From NCBI GenBank assembly GCA_964601275.1, contig CAZRMV010000003.1:186001-250000 (forward strand): a stretch of DNA of 64,000 nucleotides, given 5' to 3'. Below the pieces are notes generated by a model. That model did no database searches. It worked only from the letters and a program-made list of their open reading frames with translations, and was not told where the DNA came from. The stretch comes from JAOZPE01 sp964601275 (GTDB lineage: Bacteria > Krumholzibacteriota > Krumholzibacteriia > JAJRXK01). How positions within the stretch are numbered: the first letter of the stretch is position 1; each line of letters begins with the position of its first letter. This document shows, piece after piece, positions 32,515-42,148 of this stretch. The translations under genes were made by a program, and so were the position numbers.

Positions 32515-32772
32515 ATGGCTCACAAGAAGGGCGTCGGCTCCAGTCGCAACGGACGCGACAGCAATGCCCAGCATCGCGGAGTGAAGGCCTACGGGGGCCA
32601 GTTCGTGTCGGCCGGCAGCATCCTGGTTCGTCAGTTGGGCACGAAGATCCATCCGGGAACCAATGTCGGTCTGGGCAGCGACTACACCCTCTTCGCCAAG
32701 ATCGACGGCAAGGTCCAGTACGAAGACTGGGGCAAGGGCCGCAAGCGGGTCAGCATCGTCCCGGTGAACTGA
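32515..32772 (+). CDS. rpmA: Ribosomal protein bL27
   Basis: 85 aa, full length: MAHKKGVGSSRNGRDSNAQH, LGVK-like YGGQFV, RQLGTKIHPGTNVGLGSDYTLFA. The N terminus starts directly with AHKKG, without the cleavable extension seen in Firmicutes. A GC-rich hairpin follows the gene. Confidence 0.97.
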   Translation: MAHKKGVGSSRNGRDSNAQHRGVKAYGGQFVSAGSILVRQLGTKIHPGTNVGLGSDYTLFAKIDGKVQYEDWGKGRKRVSIVPVN

Positions 32773-32797
32773 AGAAGAATGTTTCCCGGTGTCCTCT

Positions 32798-32825
32798 CGC
32801 CCACCTCCTGTCCGGGGGGTGGGCG
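32798..32825 (+). terminator. Hairpin after rpmA, possible partial terminator
   Basis: CGCCCACC (32798-32805) pairs with GGTGGGCG (32818-32825), with further C/G pairing inside. The following TCTCGTTG is a poor T-tract, so some readthrough into kdsB is likely. Confidence 0.45.
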
Positions 32826-32852
32826 TCTCGTTGAAGCAAGGGGGAGGCGACG

Positions 32853-33737
32853 GTGGATCCATCCAAGGCGATGAATTTCCCCGGGAGCAGGATCGAAGCG
32901 GCCGAGGTGGTGGCGGTCATTCCCGCCCGCTTCGGCAGCACCCGCTTTCCCGGAAAGGCATTGGCCCCGCTGTGGGGCCGGCCGATGATCGCCCACGTGG
33001 TCGAGGCCGCGCGCGCCGCCCAGAGGGTGGGGACCGTCCTGGTGGCCACCGACGACGAGCGGATCGCCGCAGCCGCCCGCCAGGCCGGCGCCGAGGCGGT
33101 CCTGACCCGAGCGGACCACCCGACCGGGAGCGATCGCATCGGAGAGGCCATCCAAGGCGGCGACTGGCCGGTGGTGCTCAACGTCCAGGGGGACGAGCCC
33201 CTGGTTCCCCCGGCCGCCATCGACCGCCTGGTGGCCTTGCTCGAGCAGCATCCGGAGGCGGCGGCCAGCACCCTGGCAACTCCGCTGGCGATGGCTTCGG
33301 ACGCGCACCTCAGCCCCCACGTGGTCAAGGTCGTGTGCGACGCGGCCGGATGGGCCCTCTATTTTTCCCGGGCTCCGATTCCGGGCCGGCATCCCCACCC
33401 GGCCGAGGCGAGAGGGGACGTCCCGTCCCGGACCGGCCGGGAGGCCCAGGGCCGAAGCGGGGCCGACCGGGGAGAACCTCCCGCGCGGGAGACGGATACC
33501 GGGTCGACCAGTCCCCTGCGGCACGTGGGGCTCTACGGCTTCCGCCGCAACGCCCTGGAACGTTTCCTGGGGCACACGTCCACCCCTCTGGAACGGATCG
33601 AGGGTCTCGAGCAACTGCGCCTTCTGGAGATGGGCGAGCGGATCGTCGTGGGGGCCATCGATTCCCTGCCTCCCGGGGTGGACACTCCGGACGATCTGGC
33701 CTGGCTCCAATCGCTGGACCCGCCGAAGCGGGAGTGA
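32853..33737 (+). CDS. kdsB: 3-Deoxy-manno-octulosonate cytidylyltransferase (CMP-KDO synthetase)
   Basis: Activates KDO with CTP for LPS inner-core assembly. GTG 32853 lies five nt after GGGGAGG. Family motifs: VIPARFGSTRFPGKALAPL, VATDDERI, DHPTGSDRIGEA, LNVQGDEPLV, YFSRAPIPGR, LRHVGLYGFRR, LEQLRLLEMG and the C-terminal GVDTPDDL. It has 294 aa against ~250 usual; the excess is a Arg/Gly/Glu-rich insert at about residues 185-218, between the YFSRAPIP and RHVGLYGF motifs. It heads the KDO block, with pyrG next supplying CTP. Confidence 0.94.
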   Translation: MDPSKAMNFPGSRIEAAEVVAVIPARFGSTRFPGKALAPLWGRPMIAHVVEAARAAQRVGTVLVATDDERIAAAARQAGAEAVLTRADHPTGSDRIGEAIQGGDWPVVLNVQGDEPLVPPAAIDRLVALLEQHPEAAASTLATPLAMASDAHLSPHVVKVVCDAAGWALYFSRAPIPGRHPHPAEARGDVPSRTGREAQGRSGADRGEPPARETDTGSTSPLRHVGLYGFRRNALERFLGHTSTPLERIEGLEQLRLLEMGERIVVGAIDSLPPGVDTPDDLAWLQSLDPPKRE

Positions 33738-33755
33738 CCCCTTGCCCTGCCGGAC

Positions 33756-33836
33756 CATGAGCCGGTCCTGGGCCCGTCGGAGCGGGAACCGGCCCCGGAC
33801 CCGCCGGACCGGGATCCGGCCCCGGGGCGACCGGAT
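33756..33836. repeat. Tandem 27-bp repeat, three imperfect units
   Basis: Units begin at 33756, 33783 and 33810. The last two share CGGGA(A/T)CCGGCCCCGG at the same phase; the first is more diverged. The array lies in the kdsB-pyrG spacer and could fold into GC hairpins. Confidence 0.5.
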
Positions 33837-33932
33837 CTGGCCTTGCCGAGCGGAGGCAGCAGCCTGTCCTTTTCCCTGGACCCGCCTTGGGGTAGGGTGG
33901 GCCCGGCCCCGTTTCTCAGAAGGAGTCGACCG

Positions 33933-35672
<1,740 letters not shown>

Positions 35673-35673
35673 G

Positions 35674-36516
35674 ATGGCCCCGTCGCGTTCCTTTGCCATC
35701 GGCGAGGTGGAAGTGGGCGCCGGAGCGCCGCTTCTGCTCATCGCCGGACCGTGCGTGCTGGAAGATCCCGACGAGATGCTGGCGACCGCCCGCACCCTGG
35801 CCGAGCTGTGCCGAAGGCTCGGACTGGGTTTCGTCTTCAAGTCGAGCTACCTGAAGGACAATCGCACCCGGGGGGAATCTCCCCGGGGACCGGGCCTCGA
35901 GGAAGGGCTCGCCCTGCTGCTTCGCATCCGCGAGGAGGTGGGATGTCCGGTGCTCACTGACGTCCACACCGTGGACGAGGCGACGGCGGCCGGCGAGGCA
36001 GGCGTCGACGTGTTGCAGATTCCGGCCTTCCTCTGCCGCCAGAGCCGCCTGCTGGAAGCGGCGGCCCGCACCGGGAAGGCGGTGAACGTGAAGAAGGGAC
36101 AGTTCCTCGCCCCGGAGGATCTCCGGCACGTCGCGGACAAGGTGCAAGCGGCCGGGGGAGAGCGCATCCTGTTGACCGAGCGGGGAACCAGTTTCGGCTA
36201 CCACAACCTGGTGGTGGATTTCCGGGGATTCGCCATCGCTCACCGTCTCGGCTGGCCCTGGGTCTTCGACCTCACCCATTCGCTGCAGCGCCCTTCGGCC
36301 GAGGGGGGAGTGAGCGGAGGAACGCCCGACCTGGCTCCGATGATGGCCCGTGCCGCGGTCGCGGCGGGAATCGACGCGCTCTTCCTCGAGGCACATCCCG
36401 AACCTTCGCGCGCCCTGTCCGATGCATCCACCCAACTTCCCCTGCATACCCTCGAGGCGTGGTTGCCGTGGGTCGCCGATCTGCACACCCGCGTCCGGGA
36501 GGCGGTCTCGAGATGA
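35674..36516 (+). CDS. kdsA: 3-Deoxy-8-phosphooctulonate synthase (KDO-8-P synthase)
   Basis: Condenses PEP with arabinose 5-phosphate. ATG 35674 lies nine nt after AGGAGA and immediately follows pyrG; an upstream ATG 35665 sits directly on that site and is less likely. 280 aa. Motifs: LLIAGPCVLEDPDEML, FKSSYLKDNRT, VLTDVHTVDEA, LQIPAFLCRQSRLLEAAA, VNVKKGQFLAPED and LTERGTSFGYHNLVVDFR. pyrG-kdsA adjacency is common in LPS-bearing bacteria. Confidence 0.96.
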   Translation: MAPSRSFAIGEVEVGAGAPLLLIAGPCVLEDPDEMLATARTLAELCRRLGLGFVFKSSYLKDNRTRGESPRGPGLEEGLALLLRIREEVGCPVLTDVHTVDEATAAGEAGVDVLQIPAFLCRQSRLLEAAARTGKAVNVKKGQFLAPEDLRHVADKVQAAGGERILLTERGTSFGYHNLVVDFRGFAIAHRLGWPWVFDLTHSLQRPSAEGGVSGGTPDLAPMMARAAVAAGIDALFLEAHPEPSRALSDASTQLPLHTLEAWLPWVADLHTRVREAVSR

Positions 36517-36529
36517 TGGGAATCGAGCG

Positions 36530-37102
36530 ATGATCGGGTTGGAGGCCTATGAGCGCGCAAGGCGCATCCGCGGACTGATCCTCGATGTCGACGGCGTGCT
36601 GACCGACAACCGGGTCTACTTCGGCCGGGAAGGGGAGCTGATGCGCGCGTTCAACGTGCGCGATGGGCTGGGGCTGGCGTTCCTCCGGAAGGCCGGGTAT
36701 CGCCTGGGGATCGTCAGCGGCCGGGCGAGCGACACGGTGGCCGCCCGGGCCGAGGAACTGGGCATCGATCCGGTCCTTCTGGACCGCGCCGACAAGCGGT
36801 CCGCGTTGGACGAGGTCTTGGCGATCTGGAAGATGACGGCGGAAGAGGTGGCTGCCATGGGCGATGACCTGCTCGACGGCCCGATGCTCTCGGCGGTCGG
36901 GTTGAGCATGGCCCCGGCCGACGCCCGCGACGAACTGCTGGCGAGGGTCGATTTCGTCACCGGGTCTCCGGGCGGACACGGGGCGGTGCGTGAGGCTTGT
37001 GAACTCCTGCTCAAAGCGGGCGGCCACTGGGAGGAGATCCTGCGCCGTCATTGCTTTGCCGAGGACAGCGCGTGGAAGAATCAACCCGAAATCACCGGCT
37101 GA
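36530..37102 (+). CDS. kdsC: KDO-8-phosphate phosphatase (HAD family)
   Basis: 190 aa. HAD motif I is LILDVDGVLTDNRVYF near residue 18 with the nucleophile Asp and Asp+2; motif II is GIVSGRAS near 61; motif III Lys is in RADKRSALDEVL; motif IV is AAMGDDLLDGPML near 106. The compact form without cap is typical of KdsC tetramers. It hydrolyses KDO-8-P to KDO, the step between KdsA and KdsB. Its end overlaps the putative kdsD start by 31 nt. Confidence 0.93.
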   Translation: MIGLEAYERARRIRGLILDVDGVLTDNRVYFGREGELMRAFNVRDGLGLAFLRKAGYRLGIVSGRASDTVAARAEELGIDPVLLDRADKRSALDEVLAIWKMTAEEVAAMGDDLLDGPMLSAVGLSMAPADARDELLARVDFVTGSPGGHGAVREACELLLKAGGHWEEILRRHCFAEDSAWKNQPEITG

Positions 37103-38130
37103 CGCCCCAACGCGCCGACCCCGACCGCGCGGCCCGCACCCCCGACGGGGAATTGGCCGCGATGGGACGCGAGGTCTTCCAGCAGGAAGCCGCGGCTCTC
37201 ACCGGCGTTGCCGGTCGTCTCGATGAGCGCTTCGCACAAGCGGTACGCTGGATCTACCGCTGCGAGGGAAGGATCCTGGTGACCGGACTGGGCAAGAGCG
37301 GGCTGGTCGGTCGGAAGATCGCCGCCACCTTCACCAGCACCGGAACCCCATCCCTCTTCGTCCATCCGGTCGAGGCCCTCCACGGAGACCTGGGGATCGC
37401 CACCGGGGACGACCTGGTGCTCGCGCTCTCGCGTAGTGGACGCAATCCCGAGCTCTTGACCATGGTGCACTCGCTGCAGGCGCTGGGCCTGCGTTCGATC
37501 GCGATCACCGGCGACCTGGAATCTCCCTTGGCGCGGGCGGTCGATCTGGCGCTGGATACCGGTGTGGAGCGCGAAGCCTGTCCGCTCAACCTCACTCCCA
37601 CCACCAGCGCGACCGCGGCCCTGGTCATGGGGGACGCCCTGACCGTCGCCCTGCTGCGCCTGCGGGCCTTCCGTCGGGAGGACTTCGCGGTGTTCCATCC
37701 CAGCGGAACCCTCGGACGGACCCTGCGGATGACCGTGGCCGAGCTGATGCATACGGGCGAGGAGTTGCCCCTGGTGCGTCGTCGCCAGCCGCTGCGGGAA
37801 GCGGTGATCGAGATCGCCGACAAGCGGTTGGGCTGCGCCTGTGTGGTCGAGGACGACGGCCGGCTCTGCGGCTTCCTGACCAATGGCGATCTCCAGCGCG
37901 TGCTCCTGCGGCATACCGGTCCCGGGGACGATCCTCTCGGCCGCCCGGTCGAGGAGTTCATGACCCCCGATCCCCGGACCGTCGACCCCGCCTGCCTGGC
38001 CCGGGCCGCTCTGCACAAGATGGAGGAGAATCCCACCGGCCCCATCACCCAGCTGGTGGTGATGGAGGAAGGACGCCCCATCGGGTTGCTCCATCTCCAC
38101 GATATTCTACGACAGGGCCTTTCGAGGTAG
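37072..38130 (+). CDS. kdsD: D-Arabinose 5-phosphate isomerase (KpsF/GutQ family)
   Basis: Ru5P to A5P, the first committed KDO step. A SIS domain includes RILVTGLGKSGLVGRKIAA near residue 65, LFVHPVEALHGDLG and ALSRSGRNPELL. After it come LTPTTSATAALVMGDALTVAL and FAVFHPSGTLGR, then two CBS units (TVAELMHTGEELPLV and VEEFMTPDPRTV). 352 aa from GTG 37072, preceded by GAGG seven nt upstream; ATG 37162 is a shorter alternative. With kdsA, kdsB and kdsC the whole route Ru5P to CMP-KDO is encoded here. Confidence 0.93.
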   Translation: MEESTRNHRLTPQRADPDRAARTPDGELAAMGREVFQQEAAALTGVAGRLDERFAQAVRWIYRCEGRILVTGLGKSGLVGRKIAATFTSTGTPSLFVHPVEALHGDLGIATGDDLVLALSRSGRNPELLTMVHSLQALGLRSIAITGDLESPLARAVDLALDTGVEREACPLNLTPTTSATAALVMGDALTVALLRLRAFRREDFAVFHPSGTLGRTLRMTVAELMHTGEELPLVRRRQPLREAVIEIADKRLGCACVVEDDGRLCGFLTNGDLQRVLLRHTGPGDDPLGRPVEEFMTPDPRTVDPACLARAALHKMEENPTGPITQLVVMEEGRPIGLLHLHDILRQGLSR

Positions 38131-38132
38131 TC

Positions 38133-38149
38133 TGGCACTATCCTTGCTT
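38133..38149 (+). promoter_or_regulatory. Sigma-54 (-24/-12) promoter candidate
   Basis: TGGCAC (38133-38138), five nt, TTGCTT (38144-38149): the canonical GG-N10-GC spacing with every core base matching. The predicted start near 38160 gives a ~25-nt leader for the acyltransferase gene. The downstream genes include rpoN itself. Confidence 0.5.
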
Positions 38150-38177
38150 GACATCCGCCCTCCTTCTCCCTTATCAA
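38148..38177 (+). promoter_or_regulatory. Overlapping sigma-70-type promoter, possibly leaderless
   Basis: TTGACA (38148-38153), 18-nt spacer, TATCAA (38172-38177). ATG 38184 lies where transcription should begin, and it has no Shine-Dalgarno sequence. The -35 overlaps the last two bases of the sigma-54 element, so the two holoenzymes would compete. Confidence 0.4.
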
Positions 38178-38183
38178 GTCCCT

Positions 38184-39140
38184 ATGATCCAGAGCAGCGC
38201 CGAACGGGGGGCCGAGACCGCCTGGGTGGGCCCCAGCGGCCACGGCGTGTCCGTCCCGCCGGTCCGACGCCGCCGGACGGAGGACCTGCCCGCATGGCGC
38301 CGGGTGCGTCGGTGGCTCTTCTACGCCCTGGCGCGCGCCTTGGCCGCCGGGGCACGGGTCCTTCCCCGGCCGGTGGCCGCCGGGTGGATGGAGGGGCTGG
38401 GGTGGCTGGCCTGGGCCATCCGCCGCCGGGAGCGGCGGCGCGCCGGGCAGAGGCTGTCCTGGGCCTTTCCCGACTGGAGTGAGCGGCGGCGCCGCCGGGT
38501 GCTGCGGCGCAGTTATCTCCTCTTCGGGCGCAACCTCGTCGATGCCGTCCGTGAAGACGTCGAGGTGACCATCGGCCCCGCAGATCGCCGGCGCTGGGAG
38601 GAGGCGATCGCCGACGGAAGGCCGTTGCTGCTTCTCACCGCGCACCTGGGGTGCTGGGAGCAGTTGGGTCGTTGGCTGGCGCGGACGTTGCCTGCGGTGG
38701 GGACGGTGACCGCCGACCCCCACAACCGGCGGGTGGACCGCTGGCTGCGGAGGGAACGGAGCAAGCTGGGCATCACGACCTTCGACCGCCGGAGGGAGCC
38801 CCTGGCCGCCGCGAGATGGCTGCGCGGGGGCCGGCCCCTGGCGATCCTGGCCGATCATCGCAACCAGGTGCGCAGCGTGAGCGCTCCGTGGTTCGGCCGC
38901 CCGGCCCCGACTGCGGTCGGGCCGGCGCGATTGGCCCGCCGGGCCGGGGCGTTGATCCTGCCGGTGGGGATCCATCGCCGCGGCCGGGGGCACGAGGTCC
39001 TGGTCGGTCGGTCGGTGGACTGGAGTCCCGGCGACGACGATGCGGTCATCGCGGCCGCGTGCAACCGGGCCCTCGAGGAACTCGTCCGGCGGGCGCCGGA
39101 GGAATGGACCTGGTTCCACGAGCGTTACCGTGGGCCCTGA
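38184..39140 (+). CDS. LpxL/HtrB-type lipid A acyltransferase
   Basis: Inner-membrane lysophospholipid acyltransferase-superfamily enzyme, 318 aa from ATG 38184. The catalytic H-X4-E is in LLTAHLGCWEQLGRW near residue 155, followed by LAILADHRNQVRS and FGRPAPTAVGPARLARR, matching the LpxL/LpxM 'D-Q-x-P' and 'F-G-x-P-A-x-T' blocks. It would add a secondary acyl chain to KDO2-lipid IVA, which fits the flanking KDO and Lpt genes. The Arg-rich N terminus and the start (no ribosome-binding site) are uncertain. Confidence 0.85.
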   Translation: MIQSSAERGAETAWVGPSGHGVSVPPVRRRRTEDLPAWRRVRRWLFYALARALAAGARVLPRPVAAGWMEGLGWLAWAIRRRERRRAGQRLSWAFPDWSERRRRRVLRRSYLLFGRNLVDAVREDVEVTIGPADRRRWEEAIADGRPLLLLTAHLGCWEQLGRWLARTLPAVGTVTADPHNRRVDRWLRRERSKLGITTFDRRREPLAAARWLRGGRPLAILADHRNQVRSVSAPWFGRPAPTAVGPARLARRAGALILPVGIHRRGRGHEVLVGRSVDWSPGDDDAVIAAACNRALEELVRRAPEEWTWFHERYRGP

Positions 39141-39238
39141 GTCCGGGCGAACCCAGGCGGGCGCCCTCGACAGGTCGATGGATGGGGCCGTAGCACACGA
39201 GGGCGGCCCTGGGAGCCAGCGGAGAGGGGAGTGATCCG

Positions 39239-39799
39239 ATGAGACGCCGCGGATTCGCCGGACTGATCCTGGCCCTGTCGTTTCTCGTTCTCGCCGCGTG
39301 CGCGAAAGAGCCCCAGGAAGCTCCGCCCGCCGCGGCCGACCTGCCGATCCAGACCATCTACGGCTACCACACGGTCGAGACCCAGTTGGGCACCATCCGC
39401 TGGGAGCTCTTCGGGGAAAAGGCGCAGCGGTACCAGGGGGACGAGGACCTCCACCTGTTCACCGTCAAGATGCTCTTCTACGAGGACGGCAAGCTCAGCG
39501 CCACCCTGACCTCCCAGCGGGGCAGCGTGAACGAGAACACCCGGGACATGGTCGCCCAGGGGAACGTCCATATCGTCACCGAGGATGGCCGTACCTTGTC
39601 CAGTGAAACGCTCTACTGGGACAACGAGCGCCAGCTCATCCACACCGATGAATTCTTCCGGGCCACCGACGGCGATCAGGTTCTGACCGGCATCGGACTG
39701 GAAACCGATCCGAAGATGACCGATCTGGTGGTCAAGGAGCGGGTCGAAGGCGACGCCGCCGAGCTTCCGGAGGCTTCCGGAGGGGAGGCGCCCGAATGA
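39239..39799 (+). CDS. lptC: LPS export periplasmic-bridge protein LptC
   Basis: 186 aa. Its N-terminal hydrophobic segment ends in a lipobox-like LVLAAC (Cys21), so it may be a lipoprotein instead of carrying the usual TM anchor. The OstA-like beta-jellyroll region contains LTSQRGSVNENTRDMVAQGN, VHIVTEDGRTLSSETLYWD and DGDQVLTGIGLETDP. LptC takes LPS from LptB2FG and passes it to LptA. lptA, usually between lptC and lptB, is missing here. lptB starts in its stop codon (ATGA). Confidence 0.88.
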   Translation: MRRRGFAGLILALSFLVLAACAKEPQEAPPAAADLPIQTIYGYHTVETQLGTIRWELFGEKAQRYQGDEDLHLFTVKMLFYEDGKLSATLTSQRGSVNENTRDMVAQGNVHIVTEDGRTLSSETLYWDNERQLIHTDEFFRATDGDQVLTGIGLETDPKMTDLVVKERVEGDAAELPEASGGEAPE

Positions 39800-40554
39800 G
39801 CGAAATGGCACAGAAGTCGCTTTGCTGTCGGGAACTGGTGAAGGAATACCGGTCGCGCCGGGTGGTGGACGGAGTCACCCTCCACGTCAACACCGGAGAA
39901 GTCGTTGGATTGCTGGGGCCCAATGGCGCGGGCAAGACGACCACCTTCTACCAGATCGTCGGGTTCATCAAACCCAACTCCGGGAAGGTCTTCCTCTCGG
40001 AGATGGAGATCACCCACAAGCCGATGTATCAGCGGGCACGCTTGGGCATCGGGTATCTTCCCCAGGAGGCGTCGGTGTTCCGGCGCATGACGGTGGAAGA
40101 GAATGTGAGGGCCATCCTGCAGACCTTGAAGCTCACGAAGAAAGAGCAGGATGAGCGCTGTGCCCGGCTGCTCGATGAGCTGGGCGTCAGCCATCTGAAA
40201 TCGGCTCGAGGATACCAGCTTTCGGGCGGTGAACGACGACGGGTGGAAATCGCCCGCTCGCTCAGCACGAGTCCATCCTTCATGTTGCTGGACGAGCCGT
40301 TCGCTGGAATCGATCCCATTGCCGTCGCCGACATCCAACAGATCGTGGCCGGGTTGAAGAACCGCGGTCTGGGCGTACTCATCACCGACCACAATGTGCG
40401 GGAGACCCTGTCGATCACCGACCGGGCCTACATTCTCCACGAAGGCCGGATCATGGCCGACGGCACACCGGACGAGATCGTAGAGAACGAACAGGTTCGT
40501 CGCATCTACCTGGGGGAGACCTTCCACCTGGAGAGCGCCGAACCGGCCATCTGA
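39796..40554 (+). CDS. lptB: LPS export ABC transporter ATP-binding protein LptB
   Basis: ATPase that drives LPS extraction with LptF and LptG (encoded at 51186-53626). 252 aa. Walker A GPNGAGKTTTFYQIVG near residue 43, Q-loop YLPQEASVFRRMTVEEN, signature LSGGERRRVEIARSL, Walker B MLLDEPFAGIDPIAV, H-loop LITDHNVRETL. FAGIDP and the C-terminal DEIVENEQVRRIYLGE are typical of LptB. rpoN follows after 13 nt, the classical lptB-rpoN order. Confidence 0.96.
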   Translation: MSEMAQKSLCCRELVKEYRSRRVVDGVTLHVNTGEVVGLLGPNGAGKTTTFYQIVGFIKPNSGKVFLSEMEITHKPMYQRARLGIGYLPQEASVFRRMTVEENVRAILQTLKLTKKEQDERCARLLDELGVSHLKSARGYQLSGGERRRVEIARSLSTSPSFMLLDEPFAGIDPIAVADIQQIVAGLKNRGLGVLITDHNVRETLSITDRAYILHEGRIMADGTPDEIVENEQVRRIYLGETFHLESAEPAI

Positions 40555-40567
40555 GAGGCAAGCAACC

Positions 40568-42004
40568 ATGGAGATGAAACACGTCCTGGGGCAGCGAATG
40601 CAGCAGCGTCTGGTGATGACGCCGAAGTTGCAGCAGGCTCTCAAGCTCCTCCAGGTTCCCACGCTCGAACTCGAGCAGATCCTCAAGCAGGAGATCCTCA
40701 TGAATCCACTCCTGGAAGAAGTGGATCCCAACGAGGAAGAGGAGGAAAACGAAGCCTCCGAGGAGAGCATCGAGGAAGAAGCCCTCGCCGAGGAGAAACT
40801 CGCCGAGAACGGGGACAAGAAGGATGAGCCCATCGACTGGGAGGAATACTTCAACGACGGCTTCTCCCAGGCCGGGTTCGAGGGTGAACGCGAAGAGATG
40901 GACGATCACTACGAGCGGGTGGCCGTCGCCGAGGAGAACGGCTACGACAAGCTCATCGCCCAGCTCCACCTCGCCCTGGACGATCCGCGCCAGATCGAGA
41001 TCGGCGAGTACCTGGTGGGCAGCCTCAATGAGGACGGCTTCCTGAGCTGCAAGCTCGAGGAGGTCGCTCGCTATTTCGAGACCGATGTGGAGGAAGTGGA
41101 GAAGGTCCTGAGGGTCATCCAGTCCTTCGATCCTCCGGGAATCGGCGCCCGCAATCTCCAGGAATCACTGCTGTTGCAGCTGGCGGCCCGGGGAGAGGAG
41201 AACAGCCTGGCCGCGGAGATCATCCGGAACCACTTCGAGGCGCTCAAGAACCGCAAGTTCAACGAGATCGCCAAGGAATTGCACATCACCGCGCAGCAGG
41301 TCCAGGAGATCGCCCAGGAGATCGGCCACCTCGATCCTCGGCCGGGCCTTTCCACCTTCGCCGAGAATGCCAAGTACGTCGTGCCCGACCTCGTCGTGGA
41401 GAAGGTCGAAGGGGAGTACATCGTCTACCTGAACGACAGCAACATCCCCCGTTTGCGCGTGAGCCGGGCCTATCGCGAGGAACTCGCCCGAAGCCGCCAG
41501 GATGGCGACAAGGAGACCCGTGAATTCATCATGGGCAAGCTCAACTCCGCTCGTTGGCTCATCCAGACCATCGAGCAGCGGCGGCGGACCATCGTGAAGG
41601 TGATGCAGTGCATCGTGGAAGAGCAGAAGGACTTCTTCGAGAAGGGTCCGGTGGCCTTGAAGCCGCTGACCCTGCAACAGGTGGCGAGCAAGATCGGCAT
41701 GCACGAGTCGACGGTGAGCCGTGTCACCACGAACAAGTACGTGCAGACTCCCCGCGGGGTCTTCGAGCTGAAGTATTTCTTCAGCTCGAGTCTCGATACG
41801 GACGATGGCGAGAACATGTCATCGAAGGCGGCCAAGACCCGGATCCGTGAGATCATCGACAAGGAGGACAAGGCGCGTCCATTGAGCGACCAGAAGATCG
41901 TGGATCTGCTCAAGGCCGATGGGCTCAATATCGCCCGGCGGACCGTCGCGAAATACCGCGAGCAATTGGGAATCCTTCCCGCGCGGATGCGTAAGACCTA
42001 CTGA
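40568..42004 (+). CDS. rpoN: RNA polymerase sigma-54 factor
   Basis: 478 aa. Region I is Gln/Leu-rich (LGQRMQQRLVMTPKLQQALK, LLQVPTLELEQIL). Region II is a long acidic linker (about residues 50-110). The core-binding part contains SFDPPGIGARNLQESLLLQL. The -12-binding HTH is in SKIGMHESTVSRVTTNKY, and the RpoN box ARRTVAKYREQLGI binds the -24 element at the C terminus. All features are intact. A sigma-54 promoter candidate lies upstream of the gene cluster. Confidence 0.97.
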   Translation: MEMKHVLGQRMQQRLVMTPKLQQALKLLQVPTLELEQILKQEILMNPLLEEVDPNEEEEENEASEESIEEEALAEEKLAENGDKKDEPIDWEEYFNDGFSQAGFEGEREEMDDHYERVAVAEENGYDKLIAQLHLALDDPRQIEIGEYLVGSLNEDGFLSCKLEEVARYFETDVEEVEKVLRVIQSFDPPGIGARNLQESLLLQLAARGEENSLAAEIIRNHFEALKNRKFNEIAKELHITAQQVQEIAQEIGHLDPRPGLSTFAENAKYVVPDLVVEKVEGEYIVYLNDSNIPRLRVSRAYREELARSRQDGDKETREFIMGKLNSARWLIQTIEQRRRTIVKVMQCIVEEQKDFFEKGPVALKPLTLQQVASKIGMHESTVSRVTTNKYVQTPRGVFELKYFFSSSLDTDDGENMSSKAAKTRIREIIDKEDKARPLSDQKIVDLLKADGLNIARRTVAKYREQLGILPARMRKTY

Positions 42005-42012
42005 TCCGCCCG

Positions 42013-42026
42013 CGATCGGCCGATCG
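42013..42026. promoter_or_regulatory. 14-bp perfect palindrome upstream of hpf promoter
   Basis: CGATCGGCCGATCG, with a third CGATCG at 42056-42061 inside the promoter spacer. It may be a regulator site, or a weak hairpin after rpoN; no T-tract follows. Confidence 0.3.
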
Positions 42027-42047
42027 GGAGGAGGCGATGCAAGCCGC

Positions 42048-42076
42048 TTGGCACCGATCGACGAGCGGGTTACATT
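42048..42076 (+). promoter_or_regulatory. Sigma-70-type promoter for the hpf-hprK-PTS operon
   Basis: TTGGCA (42048-42053), 17-nt spacer, TACATT (42071-42076). The predicted start near 42083 gives a ~66-nt leader before hpf. Confidence 0.5.
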
Positions 42077-42148
42077 CCTAGATGAGGGCCGAGGGACGCA
42101 GTTTCCGCGCCCGGTGGCCAGGTGGCCCCAGCCATTCCGGAGGCATGC

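Noticed and set aside
42049..42065. Second sigma-54 site (TGGCAC at 42049) near hpf
   Set aside because: The -12 TTGC element is absent at the required spacing; the bases form a better sigma-70-type -35.
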